NCBI GenBank assembly: GCA_014237855.1
Contig: JABACD010000013.1
Span: 104,029-151,748 of the forward strand
Direction of reading: 5' to 3'
DNA from: Planctomycetota bacterium
Lineage (GTDB): Bacteria > Planctomycetota > UBA1135 > GCA-002686595
DNA length: 47,720 nucleotides
This document shows positions 35,627-45,300 of this stretch, in pieces. The first letter of the stretch is position 1; every line of letters starts with the position of its first letter. Below the pieces are notes generated by a model, which did no database searches, was not told where the DNA came from, and was given only the letters and a program-made list of their open reading frames with translations. The position numbers were made by a program, and so were the translations under genes.

Positions 35627-36199
35627 CTAGCGCCCCGAAGTCTTGTGCAGGGTGCGCAACATGTCGATCCACTTGCTGCGCTCGTTCATGATCGCCTTGA
35701 CCTGACGATCTCGGTCGCCGTAGAGCTCGAGCAATTCCTCTTCCCATACAGCGGTGATGATGATGGCCTGATCGTAGAGCTCCTTGGACTCGCCAGCCTT
35801 GATGTTCCACTGACCGTGATCGCCGGCGGACTTCGCCTTCTTTGCCTCTTCGAGCTTCTTCGCAGCCTCCAGGGCGATCCCTCGAGCGCGAAGGAAGTCG
35901 GGGTTGTCGGCCAGTCCAGCTGGGGCTGTATTGACGAGCTTCTTGGAGCCGTTGCCAGCAGGCATGTTCGGCGGCTCTTCGATCGGAAGGTCACCAAAGA
36001 TCTCGGAGGCCTGAACCTCCGGCTTGGGCTCCGCCTTCTCGGGCTTGTTCTTGGCGGCCATGCGAGCCACGACGACAGCGCCCCCCATCAAGATAACCAG
36101 GCCAACGATCAGGAGGATCGGGGGGCCATTCTTGCTGGGCCGTCGGCGTGAGCGCGAGGGCTCGTCGTGTTCGTTGTCGTAGCGCGTTCTCCTAGCCAT
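35627..36199 (-). CDS. Single-pass membrane protein of unknown function
   Basis: A 190-residue protein that I do not recognise. ATG 36199 gives an arginine-rich N-terminus, then one membrane span near residues 27-45 (PPILLIVGLVILMGGAVVV) and a lysine/proline-rich linker. The C-terminal 100 residues are probably helical, with repeated charged segments such as LEEAKKAKSAGDHGQW and DRDRQVKAIMNERSKWI. A region outside the membrane would face the periplasm if the positive N-terminus stays inside. It sits 36 bp after rsmB. GTG 36208 would add three residues. No function is proposed. Confidence 0.65.
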   Translation of the reverse strand: MARRTRYDNEHDEPSRSRRRPSKNGPPILLIVGLVILMGGAVVVARMAAKNKPEKAEPKPEVQASEIFGDLPIEEPPNMPAGNGSKKLVNTAPAGLADNPDFLRARGIALEAAKKLEEAKKAKSAGDHGQWNIKAGESKELYDQAIIITAVWEEELLELYGDRDRQVKAIMNERSKWIDMLRTLHKTSGR

Positions 36200-36235
36200 G
36201 AGGCCCACAAGGATACGACCAACGGGGGCGGCCGC

Positions 36236-37558
36236 CTAGCTCCTGCGTAGACGGGCAGCGAATCCCCCGTCAATGCTGCCTGCGGGCTGGCTCGGGCGCG
36301 GGAAGACCAGGTGCTGTTCTTCGAGGCTCCAATCGGCGTGCTCTTCCAGGAAGCCACGGACACGCTGCTGATTCTCGTCAGGCTCGATGGAGCAGGTCGA
36401 GTAGACCAGTGCCCCACCCGCTCGAACACAACAAGCGCCACGACGAAGGATTGTCGCCTGGATCTCTCCGATCGCCTTACGTGACTGTGGTCCCCAGCGC
36501 CAGCGCGCATCGGGGCGCCTCGCAAGGACGCCCGTGTTGGAGCAGGGCACATCGAGCAACACCCCGTCGAACTCCTCGGCGGGAGGCTCGCGACCCTCTG
36601 GAAGGAGAAGGGTGCGAACATTGGCGGAGAGCTGAAGGCGATCAAGGGTCTCCCCGACTCGCTCTAGCTTGCTCTCGGAGACATCACACGCAAGCACGCT
36701 GGCGCCAGTCGCGGCAAGCACCGCCGTCTTGCCCCCCGGGGCAGCACAGAGGTCCAGCCAGCGCTCGTCTTCTCGAGCCCCGCACAGCTCTGCTGCGCGC
36801 AGAGCGGCCTCTCCCTGAACAGTCAGGCGGCCCTCGACGAAGGCAGGAGAAGAGAGGGTGGGCTCGAGGTCTCCTGGCTCAACCGTCAGGATCGAGTCGT
36901 GTTCTCCACGAGAGGTGGAAACCTGGTGGGTAAGTAGTTCGGCCTGCAGCTCTTCTCGCTTGCCGCGAACGACACGAAGGGAGAGCCGGGGATCATCCAG
37001 GCAGTCCTTGGCCAGCTCCGTGGCCAGCTCAAGACCAAATCGCTTGACCCAACCCTTGAAGAGGGGTGCTGGGATGGAGAGCGCGTCCTCTGCCCACAAG
37101 TAAGGGTGTTCCTCTGGGTCCTTGAAGACAGGCTCCTCGAAGCTCAAATCGCGACCGATCAGGTCACGTCGAGGATCACCGGACAGCTCCGCCCGGCTTG
37201 CCCTCAAGGCCGTGCGCAGAACTCCATTGACGTACTTGCCCTTCGAGAGGCCCAGCTGATCGGAGGCCGCTCGAACGGTCTCGCTCACCGCTGCGTGACT
37301 GGGCACGCGGTCCATGAAGAACAGCTGCGCGAACCCAAGCCGCAGGAACGCGGACAGATCTCGGTTGGGCTTGCCCCTGGCAAAGGCATGCACCAGTGCT
37401 TGCAGGCTGGCGCGCCTCTGCACCTCGGTGCGGACCATCCTGGCAAGGAGCCCGCGATCTCTGCTATCGAGGCCGGCGCGCAGCGCGACAGCAGGCACCT
37501 CGCGGGTCGGCACCGAGCTATTGGAGCGCAAGATCTCCCAGGCGAGTTCCCGCGTCAT
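36236..37558 (-). CDS. rsmB: 16S rRNA m5C methyltransferase RsmB-like
   Basis: A 440-residue RNA m5C methyltransferase. The N-terminal 140 residues are NusB-like (ELAWEILR, FLRLGFAQLFFMDRVPSHAAVSE), the layout of RsmB, which modifies C967 of 16S rRNA in E. coli. The SAM site is DLCAAPGGKTAVLA near residue 268; the two catalytic cysteines are in LDVPCSNTGVLARRP near 334 and VYSTCSIEPDENQ near 387. It starts at ATG 37558, overlapping the fmt stop by four bases (ATGA), the common fmt-rsmB arrangement. The stop lies 36 bp before the membrane-protein gene. Confidence 0.92.
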   Translation of the reverse strand: MTRELAWEILRSNSSVPTREVPAVALRAGLDSRDRGLLARMVRTEVQRRASLQALVHAFARGKPNRDLSAFLRLGFAQLFFMDRVPSHAAVSETVRAASDQLGLSKGKYVNGVLRTALRASRAELSGDPRRDLIGRDLSFEEPVFKDPEEHPYLWAEDALSIPAPLFKGWVKRFGLELATELAKDCLDDPRLSLRVVRGKREELQAELLTHQVSTSRGEHDSILTVEPGDLEPTLSSPAFVEGRLTVQGEAALRAAELCGAREDERWLDLCAAPGGKTAVLAATGASVLACDVSESKLERVGETLDRLQLSANVRTLLLPEGREPPAEEFDGVLLDVPCSNTGVLARRPDARWRWGPQSRKAIGEIQATILRRGACCVRAGGALVYSTCSIEPDENQQRVRGFLEEHADWSLEEQHLVFPRPSQPAGSIDGGFAARLRRS

Positions 37559-38499
37559 TTGAGCCCCTCTCCAGAGAGCAGGCGATCCCCGGTGTTGAGG
37601 CGCGCTCCCCGCAACCAGGCGTCTGCCTCCATGGCGCGCTTACCGGCTGGCTTGACGAGGGTGAGCTCGAGGGCGCCTGATCCACAGGCAACCAGGCATC
37701 GAGGCGAGGTCTCCAGCAGGACGCCAGGAATTTCCTGGTCGGCCTGGGCCAGGGCGGCGGCCTGGACGACCAGGGGCTTACCGTCGGGGGTAGCTGCCCT
37801 TGCTCCGGGCCAGGGGTGCATGGCGCGGATGTGGCGCTCGAGATCCTCGGAGGATCGATTCCAGTCAATGTTGCCGTCAGCCTTCTTCAGCTTGCCGGCG
37901 TAGGTTGCGAGCGCCTCGTCCTGGGGGGTGTACCTGGCCTTGCCAGACTGCAGAAGATCGAGGGCCTCGACAGCGGCCCTACCGCCGAGTGCCGCAAGCC
38001 GATCGAAGAGGTCCCCGGAGGTGTCCTGCGGCCCAATCTTGATGGCGCGCGAGAGCAGCAGGTCGCCTTCGTCCAGGGCCAGGACCATGCGCTGAATCGA
38101 GACGCCTGTCTCACTGTCGCCCGCCGCAATAGCGCTCTGGATCGGCGCAGCGCCTCGCCAGCGGGGAAGCAATGAGCCGTGCACGTTCAGCGCTCCATGG
38201 CGCGCAACGTTCAGCACATCCTCGCGCAGGATTTCGCCATAGCTCGCGACCAGCAAGACGTCGGGCTCGAGCTCTCGTAGTGACTGCACGAAATCAGCGG
38301 ACTTGGTGGTCGACGGCTGCAGCACCGGCAGATTCCTCGAGCGCGCCAGCTTGACCAGGTCCGACTCGATGACCTCGCGCCCCCTGCCCCGGGGCTTGTC
38401 CGGGCGTGTGACGAGGGCCAAGAGATCATGCCCGCTCTCGAGCAGGGACTCGAAGACGGGCATGGCGAAGGGCGGCGAGCCCATGAAGATGCTGCGCAT
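37555..38499 (-). CDS. fmt: Methionyl-tRNA formyltransferase
   Basis: A 314-residue enzyme that formylates initiator Met-tRNA. It begins IFMGSPPFAMPVFESLL. VTRPDKPRGRG lies at 30-40, and the catalytic core LNVHGSLLPRWRGAAPIQ at 104-121 contains N105 and H107, with LDEGDLLL at 142-149 completing the site. The C-terminal domain includes IRAMHPWPGARA. Length is typical. It lies 14 bp after the thioredoxin gene and overlaps rsmB. Usual partner def (deformylase) is not adjacent. Confidence 0.94.
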   Translation of the reverse strand: MRSIFMGSPPFAMPVFESLLESGHDLLALVTRPDKPRGRGREVIESDLVKLARSRNLPVLQPSTTKSADFVQSLRELEPDVLLVASYGEILREDVLNVARHGALNVHGSLLPRWRGAAPIQSAIAAGDSETGVSIQRMVLALDEGDLLLSRAIKIGPQDTSGDLFDRLAALGGRAAVEALDLLQSGKARYTPQDEALATYAGKLKKADGNIDWNRSSEDLERHIRAMHPWPGARAATPDGKPLVVQAAALAQADQEIPGVLLETSPRCLVACGSGALELTLVKPAGKRAMEADAWLRGARLNTGDRLLSGEGLK

Positions 38500-38513
38500 C
38501 GCGCGCTTGGGCT

Positions 38514-38837
38514 CTACAGTTTCGATTCGACTTCGCTCTTGAAGTTCGGATACGGCATCGACCCGAGCATCTGGTGAACGACTTCTCCGCCCTTGATGAG
38601 CATGAAGGTTGGAATCGAAACAATGCCGTAGCGGCCAGGGACCTCAGGGTTGTCCTGGGTGTTGAGCTTGACGACCTTGATCTTCTCGCCAAGGTCTTCG
38701 GCTAGCTTGTCGACCAGCGGCCCCATTGCCTTGCAGGGGCCACACCACTCAGCCCAGAAATCAACCAAGACAGGAGTTTCGCTCTGCAGGACGGTGGATT
38801 CCCAGGTGCTGTCGGTGACGTCTAGGGCGTTGCTCAT
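38514..38837 (-). CDS. Thioredoxin
   Basis: A 107-residue thioredoxin. ATG 38837 gives MSNALDVTDSTWESTV followed by VLVDFWAEWCGPCKAMGP with the redox pair C32 and C35, then KLNTQDNPEVPGRYGIVSIPTFML, whose cis-proline is in the SIPT segment. It reduces disulfides in the cytoplasm. The frame is open upstream to 39233 but that part overlaps scpA and reads as out-of-frame sequence. It lies 193 bp downstream of scpA, a gap in which I see nothing, and 14 bp before fmt. Confidence 0.94.
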   Translation of the reverse strand: MSNALDVTDSTWESTVLQSETPVLVDFWAEWCGPCKAMGPLVDKLAEDLGEKIKVVKLNTQDNPEVPGRYGIVSIPTFMLIKGGEVVHQMLGSMPYPNFKSEVESKL

Positions 38838-39030
38838 ATCGTGTGGGCTGCTGAATGGAACTCGTGGGAGTTCGTGTTCCTGCGTCGCTCGGAGCGCGGC
38901 CGCAGGGTCGGGATCACTTGACTGGGGATCCGGGAATATGGGGACTCGGTCTCGCTTCGTCCACCCCTCTCTTGGCTCTCTTCTCGCGATTGGGTATTCG
39001 GCCCCCCTCGGTGCATGCGTGGCGCACTGT

Positions 39031-39939
39031 TCAGCTTCGCAGGGGGGAAGTGGAGGTGGGGCTGGAAGCCTCCACAGGGGGCTCGGAGGCCCCTTGGTCT
39101 TCTCCACCGTCGGCCTCTTCACCCTCCTCTGTTTCGAGCAAGGAGGGGTCAATCTCGTCTTCGAAGGTCGTGCCGTCGAGCAGGTGCTCGAAATCCTCCG
39201 AGGAGTCCTCCGCGAAGATGATCTCGATCTCACCGCTCTGATCCCCTTCGGAAGCTGTCACGATGCCAATCTTGATCAGCTCTAGTAGTGCGCAAAAGGA
39301 GCCAACGAGCGTTTCCTTGGTGACCTCCTCGTCGATGGCCGTGACCAGTTCGGCAAGGGAGAGCCGGCCTACCCGGCGCATCTTGTCGGCGAGGGTGGAG
39401 ACGTAAAAACGCATCGGCCGCGGGTCGCCGCGCACCTGCATTGGTTGGTTGGCCAGGGTCTCCCGCATCAGCCGCGAGAAGGTTGCCAGGAGGTCCCAGG
39501 ACGTCAGGTCGCCGAGGTCGAGGCTCGGTTCGTCCGCTGCGCGCTCCTCTGCGAGCTCCGGGAAGGCCCCTCGGGGGAAGAGCTTCTGCCGCGTCTCCAA
39601 GCCCCGGGCGAGGACGTCCGAGGCCTCCTTGAAGCGTCGGTACTCCAGCAAGCGCTGGATGAGCTCGTCCTTGGGGTCGAGCTCGTCCTCGAGGTTGATC
39701 TCCTCCTGGGGTAGCAGGGAACGGGATTTGATGGCCATCAAGGTGGCGGCCATCACGGTGAAGTCCCCGGCGACCTCGATGTCGAGATCCTGGAGGGCAG
39801 ACAGATAGGAGACATAGCCCTGGATCACGCTGGTGATCTCGATCTCGTGAATCTCGACCTCCTGCTCCCGCACCAGGTGCAGAAGCAGGTCCATCGGGCC
39901 ACGAAAGACCTTCTCCAGGAAGACGGTGTAGTCCTTCAT
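39031..39939 (-). CDS. scpA: Segregation and condensation protein A
   Basis: A 302-residue ScpA, the kleisin of the SMC-ScpAB complex. FRGPMDLLLHLVREQEVEIHEI near residue 13, ITSVIQGYVSYL, and TLMAIKSRSLLP near 66 form the N-terminal SMC-binding part; a winged helix ends with FCALLELIKIG. The last 60 residues are acidic and low-complexity, longer than usual. The ATG at 39939 overlaps the stop of the protease gene by four bases. ScpB is not in the window. Confidence 0.9.
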   Translation of the reverse strand: MKDYTVFLEKVFRGPMDLLLHLVREQEVEIHEIEITSVIQGYVSYLSALQDLDIEVAGDFTVMAATLMAIKSRSLLPQEEINLEDELDPKDELIQRLLEYRRFKEASDVLARGLETRQKLFPRGAFPELAEERAADEPSLDLGDLTSWDLLATFSRLMRETLANQPMQVRGDPRPMRFYVSTLADKMRRVGRLSLAELVTAIDEEVTKETLVGSFCALLELIKIGIVTASEGDQSGEIEIIFAEDSSEDFEHLLDGTTFEDEIDPSLLETEEGEEADGGEDQGASEPPVEASSPTSTSPLRS

Positions 39940-40718
39940 GCCCAGACTCCACCGGTCAGGAAGTCTGCAGCCTTCAAGAGGTAGCTCATGATCGGGTAGA
40001 CGATGACGCGGAAGACGCCGAGAAAGAAGAGCCCAAAGATGATCAGCATTCCGAAGCGCTCGAGGGAGGCGTAGCCCTCACGCAACCCCTGGGGGAGCAG
40101 GAAGGTCATCACGCGAGATCCGTCCAGGGGCGGCACCGGAATCATGTTGAAGGCTGCCAGCAGCAGGTTCCAGCGCATGGCCTCGTACATCACGGTGACG
40201 GCGATTTCATTGCTCCCCAGACCGAAGGTATGGACCAGGAGCTTCGAAATCAGCAAAAAAAGGACGGCCAGTAGGAAGTTGGATATTGGGCCGGCCAGCG
40301 CCACGAGCATCATATCCCGCAGGGGATTGCGCAGGCGGTGGTAGTTGACCGGGACTGGTTTTGCGCCGCCGAACATGAATCCCGTCGTGAAGAACAGGAT
40401 GGCGGGCAGCAGGATCGTCATGAATGGATCGATGTGCGGGATCGGGTCCAGGGTCATGCGGCCCAGGTCCTTGGCCGTGGAATCCCCACAGCGCCAGGCA
40501 ACGAAGGCGTGGGCGGCCTCGTGAATGCCCAGGGAGATGATCAGGAACCCCAGGGTGAGTCCTCCGACGATCAGAGTCTGGTTGTCGAGGGCGGCTAGGA
40601 AGATTGGGGTCACCTTTACTTTGGGGAGGAGTGGGAAGCTGGGCCTGCTTGGGAGCCCCAACAATATCGCCTTATAGCAGTCCTGTGCCCTCCGGCCAAT
40701 CGCCTCGGCCCCAGGCAT
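39936..40718 (-). CDS. Site-2 protease family protein (M50, small type)
   Basis: A 260-residue intramembrane metalloprotease-like protein. HEAAHAF (H66-H70) is the zinc motif on the first core helix, and PPLDGSRVM near the third quarter provides the aspartate ligand. LVALAGPISNFLLAVLFLLI gives a further helix; about five membrane spans are visible. ATG 40718 gives the longest protein, but GTG 40613 begins just before the first span (VTPIFLAALDNQ), and the intervening 35 residues look uncertain. It is the first gene of the minus-strand run and is divergent from kdsD across 49 bp. TAGAAT at 40723-40728 may be a -10 element for kdsD. Confidence 0.85.
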   Translation of the reverse strand: MPGAEAIGRRAQDCYKAILLGLPSRPSFPLLPKVKVTPIFLAALDNQTLIVGGLTLGFLIISLGIHEAAHAFVAWRCGDSTAKDLGRMTLDPIPHIDPFMTILLPAILFFTTGFMFGGAKPVPVNYHRLRNPLRDMMLVALAGPISNFLLAVLFLLISKLLVHTFGLGSNEIAVTVMYEAMRWNLLLAAFNMIPVPPLDGSRVMTFLLPQGLREGYASLERFGMLIIFGLFFLGVFRVIVYPIMSYLLKAADFLTGGVWA

Positions 40719-40767
40719 TGTCTAGAATCCTCTCGGCGCCCCGGTTCTCGCCCTGACCCCTTCAAGA

Positions 40768-41751
40768 ATGACCACGAACAAGCACGAGTTGCGACTCGCA
40801 CGCGCCGCAGAGGTGATCCGCCTCGAGGCAGCGACGATTGAGCGCCTCGAGGCCCTCCTGGATGAGCGTTTCAGCAAGGCTGTGGACTTCATCCTGGCTT
40901 CTCGTGGGCAGTTGGTGGTCACCGGCATGGGAAAGGCGGGCCTGGTGGGCCAGAAGATCTCCGCGACGATGGCCTCCACGGGAACGCCCTCCTTCTACCT
41001 CCATCCGGCTGAGGCTCTCCACGGGGACCTGGGACGCCTGCGCCCGGGAGATGTTCTGCTGGCGCTCTCGAACTCCGGTGAGACCGGCGAGGTCAATGCG
41101 GTGATTCCGGTCGCCCGCAAGATCGGAGCGCAGGTGATCGCCCTGACCGGCAGGCCGAACTCCACGTTGGGCCGGCTTGCTGACACGGTGCTGGAAATTG
41201 GCGACATCGTAGAGGCCTGTCCCCACAAGCTGGCTCCCACGGCCTCGACCTCTGCGATGCTGGCCTTGGGGGATGCGCTGGCCATGGTCGTCCTCGGTGA
41301 ACGGGCCTTCACTCGTGAGGACTACGCGCTCTTCCACCCCTCGGGCAGCCTTGGTCGTCGCCTGATGCGTGTCAGCGAAATCATGCGACAGGGCGAAGAG
41401 CTACCCTTGGTCAAACACGATGCGCGAATCGACACGGTGTTGATCACGATGACGCACACGCCGGGGCGCCCGGGAGCAGCCCTGGTTGTTGACGAGACCG
41501 GTAAGCTTGTCGGTATCTTTACCGATGGTCATGTTCGTCGAATGCTCGAGACTGGAGACCTAAAACACATGCATGCGCCGGTCAGTGAGTTCATGGGGAC
41601 AGACCCCAAGACCATCGGGCCGGACGCGCTCGTTGAGGAAGCACAACGCCTCCTGCAAGAGTTTCACATTGACCAGGTGCCCGTGCTCGATGATTCGGGC
41701 TGCGCGGTCGGCTTGCTTGATGTTCAGGATCTGCTAGACATCCGAATCTGA
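40768..41751 (+). CDS. kdsD: Arabinose-5-phosphate isomerase (KdsD/KpsF family)
   Basis: A 327-residue isomerase that converts ribulose 5-phosphate to arabinose 5-phosphate for Kdo synthesis. The SIS domain (about 40-175) has VVTGMGKAGLVGQKISATMAS and LSNSGETGEV near 101-110, and KLAPTASTSAMLALGDALA is the family signature. HPSGSLGRRL precedes two CBS domains (about 205-327). Length and order match E. coli KdsD. The gene starts a three-gene run whose next member, kdsC, begins 38 bp later. It implies that this organism makes lipopolysaccharide or another Kdo-containing glycan. Confidence 0.93.
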   Translation: MTTNKHELRLARAAEVIRLEAATIERLEALLDERFSKAVDFILASRGQLVVTGMGKAGLVGQKISATMASTGTPSFYLHPAEALHGDLGRLRPGDVLLALSNSGETGEVNAVIPVARKIGAQVIALTGRPNSTLGRLADTVLEIGDIVEACPHKLAPTASTSAMLALGDALAMVVLGERAFTREDYALFHPSGSLGRRLMRVSEIMRQGEELPLVKHDARIDTVLITMTHTPGRPGAALVVDETGKLVGIFTDGHVRRMLETGDLKHMHAPVSEFMGTDPKTIGPDALVEEAQRLLQEFHIDQVPVLDDSGCAVGLLDVQDLLDIRI

Positions 41752-41789
41752 CGACCACCGCCGCTCGTCTGCGACCCTTCACCGCATCC

Positions 41790-42335
41790 TTGTCCGAACA
41801 ACCCCTCAACCTCCCCGTCGAGGCCGTCGAGAGATTGCACGAAGCCAGGCTCTTCGTCCTGGACGTGGACGGAACCCTGACCACTGGCGCCGTCGTATTT
41901 GTCGGCGATACGGAGAGCCAGAGCTTCGATGTTCACGATGGCCAGGGATTGGTCTGGCTGAGGCGGTCGGGTGTTCAGCTGGCATGGATCAGTGGAAGGG
42001 GCTCTCAGCCAACCCGCCGCCGTGCCTCTGAGCTGGGGGTTGAGCACCTTGTGTTGAAGTGCAAGGACAAGAGCGCCTCCTTGCGGGAGATTCAATCCCA
42101 GTTGGGGCTCTCAGCCGAGCAGACCGTAAGCATGGGCGATGACCTCCCCGATCTGGCCCTCGCCGAGCTATCGGGGTTCTTCGCAGCGCCCAGCAACGCA
42201 CGCCCCGAGGTCCTTGAGAGGGCAGACCTGGTCACGCGCTCACCTGGGGGGAAGGGGGCCGTTCGCGAGGTCTGTGAGGTGATCCTGCGGGCCAAGGGTG
42301 GCTGGCAGTCGATTCATTCCGCAGCGGGACGATGA
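41790..42335 (+). CDS. kdsC: Kdo 8-phosphate phosphatase (KdsC, HAD family)
   Basis: A 181-residue HAD phosphatase. FVLDVDGTLTTG near residues 22-33 holds D25 and D27; WISGRGSQ has the second motif, LKCKDKSASL the lysine region and MGDDLPDLAL near 117 the metal-binding aspartates. Compactness without a cap domain fits KdsC, which releases phosphate from Kdo 8-phosphate. TTG 41790 is used as start because it gives the right length; no ATG precedes it in frame. Its stop overlaps the start of the next gene by four bases (ATGA), so both are coupled. Confidence 0.9.
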   Translation: MSEQPLNLPVEAVERLHEARLFVLDVDGTLTTGAVVFVGDTESQSFDVHDGQGLVWLRRSGVQLAWISGRGSQPTRRRASELGVEHLVLKCKDKSASLREIQSQLGLSAEQTVSMGDDLPDLALAELSGFFAAPSNARPEVLERADLVTRSPGGKGAVREVCEVILRAKGGWQSIHSAAGR

Positions 42336-45300
42336 GACGGGTTCTGATATTCATCCTGCTGTTTGGGGGGGGGCTGGCCCTCCTTGTCTATCTCTCCAAG
42401 GAGAAGAAGCAGGAGAGCAAGGATCGCCTTGATGCAGAGCAGGGGCAAATCGTTCGGGATGGCAGGGAGGATGAAGAGCCGTTCGTCGAGCTTCCCGATC
42501 GTTCCAATTCAACGATTAGTGGTCCGGGGCAACCCTCCGAGACTCAGTCAGCTGAGGACGACGGCTCGGTCGTCTCGGCCGCGGTTGCGCGAGGGGAGCT
42601 CTCTGGTCGGTTGCGAGAGGACAATGACCGGAAGAACCTGCTCTATGACTTTCACTTTGATGATGCGCAGCCCCGCGGCGATGGCTTCTACGATGTGGTT
42701 GGGATCACGGTCAACCTCTACAACCCCGAGACTGATCAGAAACGGACCACGCTCGTTTCAGAAAAAGGGGTCGTCAAGATCGAGCGCGACGGGCAAAAAT
42801 TGACCGTCGGGGAGTCCGAGCGTGTTCAACTTGTGAACGCGGTCGTGACCCTTCATGAGGGCTCTCCAATGGCGCCAATCGATCTTTATCTGCCTGTGGC
42901 CGAGGCGGATCTCGGAGACAATAGCTTCTACTCGGATGCCCTGGTACGGGTTGAGGGTGAGGGGCTATTCGCCACCGGAGAGGGCTTGATCGCAGAGGAG
43001 ACTCAGCAGCGCCTGGTCCTCGATCGCAATGGCTACATGCGCTTCAGCTCAGAGGGCACAGATGAAATAGAGCTCTTCGCGTCTCCCCTGAGCACCATCG
43101 AATTCAGGCGCACGGAGATAGATTCCAGGCTCGAGAAGGTGGAGGTTCACCTGCCCAAGGGGGGGCGGCTCATCACCAGGGATGAAGAGCACCTGCTCGC
43201 GGAGGGGGATGACATCACGCTCAATGGAAGCGTGTTCGAGCAGCAAGGCTCCGAGGCAGAGAGTGGTCATCGGGCATTCCATCCCGAGTACGCGAGACTG
43301 GTCGGCAACGTCGAGTTCTCCAGGGATCGCGATCGAGTATCCGGAGGGGTGGCCCAGCTTCGGTTTGATGCCACGGGAGCCTTGCAGCGTCTCGAGATGA
43401 GTGAGAAGCCAGTGGCCACCGGTGTTCTCGATCTCGAAGGGGCCACGGCTGATGGGCGCGAACCGACGGAGGTGCGCATCAGTGGACTCGGGCCGATGAC
43501 GCTCGATTACAAGGATGACAGCCCATTGGCCCAGTTCGAACTCCCTGGTCCAGCGGAGATCGCAGCCCCCGGAGCCGGCGTCGTCCTGAATGCCAGTGCA
43601 GGAATGGAGGGCAACTTCTGGGGGCGGGGGCTGGCCTACATCTTGTTGCGAGGCGAGGTAGATGGGTCCTTCCGAGAGATGAGCTTCTCGGGTTCGGAGG
43701 TAGAGCTGCGCGGGAGCAAGTCCGAGGACGAGGATCGTCGGCTCTTCCTCGAGACCCAGCGGCCCTCGCACCTGGAGGGTAGTGATGACCGGGGCAATCC
43801 TGTAGATCTACGCACCGAGAAGGGGCTCCAGGCCAAGCTCGACAACGGCAAGCCGTTCATCGTTCTGGGACAGGACGTCACGCTCGAGTTGATCGATCAA
43901 GGGCTTTGGACTGTGAGCCTGGCGGAGGTTCGCAACCTGGACATCGAGCAGGGAACCTTCACGGCGGGTGGTGGCGTCGTGTATTCCGGGCCAGCGGGGT
44001 CTGGAACGGCAGTCCGGGCAGTCGGGCACTCGCGGGAGCACCTCGAGTTCTTTGGAGCTGGGGAGACTCCAGCAACCTATGACGTGGCCCCCAGAAAGGG
44101 CGATGCCTTCGAGGTCGGTCTGCTCCGGGCTCAACACATCGATCTCGACAGGCGTCGTGCACGCGCAGAGACCCGGGTCGAGCTGCGCTTCAAGGGCGGT
44201 GAGTTCGACGAGGAGATCGATTGTGAGTGGTTCGAGCTGCGCCCCATGGCGGAGGAAGTCGAGGGTGTGCCAACGCCCTTCGAGTTTGAAGCCCGTGATA
44301 TCTCCAGAGCATTGCTGAGAGACGCTGACTCCGAGACACGCGTGAGTGCCCAGCGAATCCTGGGAAGTGGAGCTCTCCTCGAGAACCAGGATGGCAAGTC
44401 GATCATTCAGGTAGAGGGCTTCAAGGCCAGCGGAAAGGTAGATGTGGATTACAAGGGCAAGCTGGGTGTCTTCCGCGCCAGTGGCGATTCAATTACCTGG
44501 AGCACCACCGGCGGGACGAGGCTCGAGGCTTCGCCAGGCGAGCGCGTCGAAGCCCGGGGCCGCTTCCAGGAGGGTGGCCTGCCGTATGTTCTGACCGCGA
44601 CATGGATCGAGTATGTAGGGGATGAGATTCAGGCTCTCTTTCCCGAGATTACTCTGGATCGTCCAGCGGCACTCCCTCAACTCCTCGTCGGTCGGTCATC
44701 CACCGAGCTTCACTCGGGAGAGGCCGAATGGATGACGGCAGATGAGTCAGGGCTCTTGCTCTCGGGCAATGCGCACTTCAGGGGCGAGAACGCAGAGGGA
44801 GAGAAGCTGGACCTCTACGCAACCTCAATGCATGTCCAGCGCAACGAGGAGGGAGACGAGCGCAGTCAGGGAGTGCAAGAACTCGTGGCTTGGGATGGCT
44901 TTGAGCTGGTTGTCGGTGACGATCTCTTGGGTCGAGGTGAAATCCTCCAGGTTGGCTACCAGATGCTCCGTCTTGAGGGTCGACCGGCTCGCTTCGATGT
45001 CCATGGCTTTGTCTGGGAGTCGGACAACATCGAGTACGACGTACCCAATGTCCTGGTCACGACAGACCAGGGAAGGCTCTACGGGGCTCCCGGTTCGACC
45101 TGGGAGGATTGGACTGCAACATATGAGTCGCTGCAGCCCTTCGACGGCGCAGACGCGACCATGATGGTCATGCGTAACCCAGTCCTTCGTCGCGGAGATC
45201 GCGAGATTCGGGCGGCATGGTCCACCTTCTGGCTCGATCGCCAGGAGTGGTTGAGCAAGACCGAGGAATGGCTGTCCGATGCGCCTTCGGAAGATGAGAT

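Noticed and set aside
38838..39233. Upstream extension of thioredoxin
   Set aside because: It overlaps scpA in another frame and reads as Arg/Ser/Pro-rich shadow sequence; ATG 38837 gives a normal-length thioredoxin.
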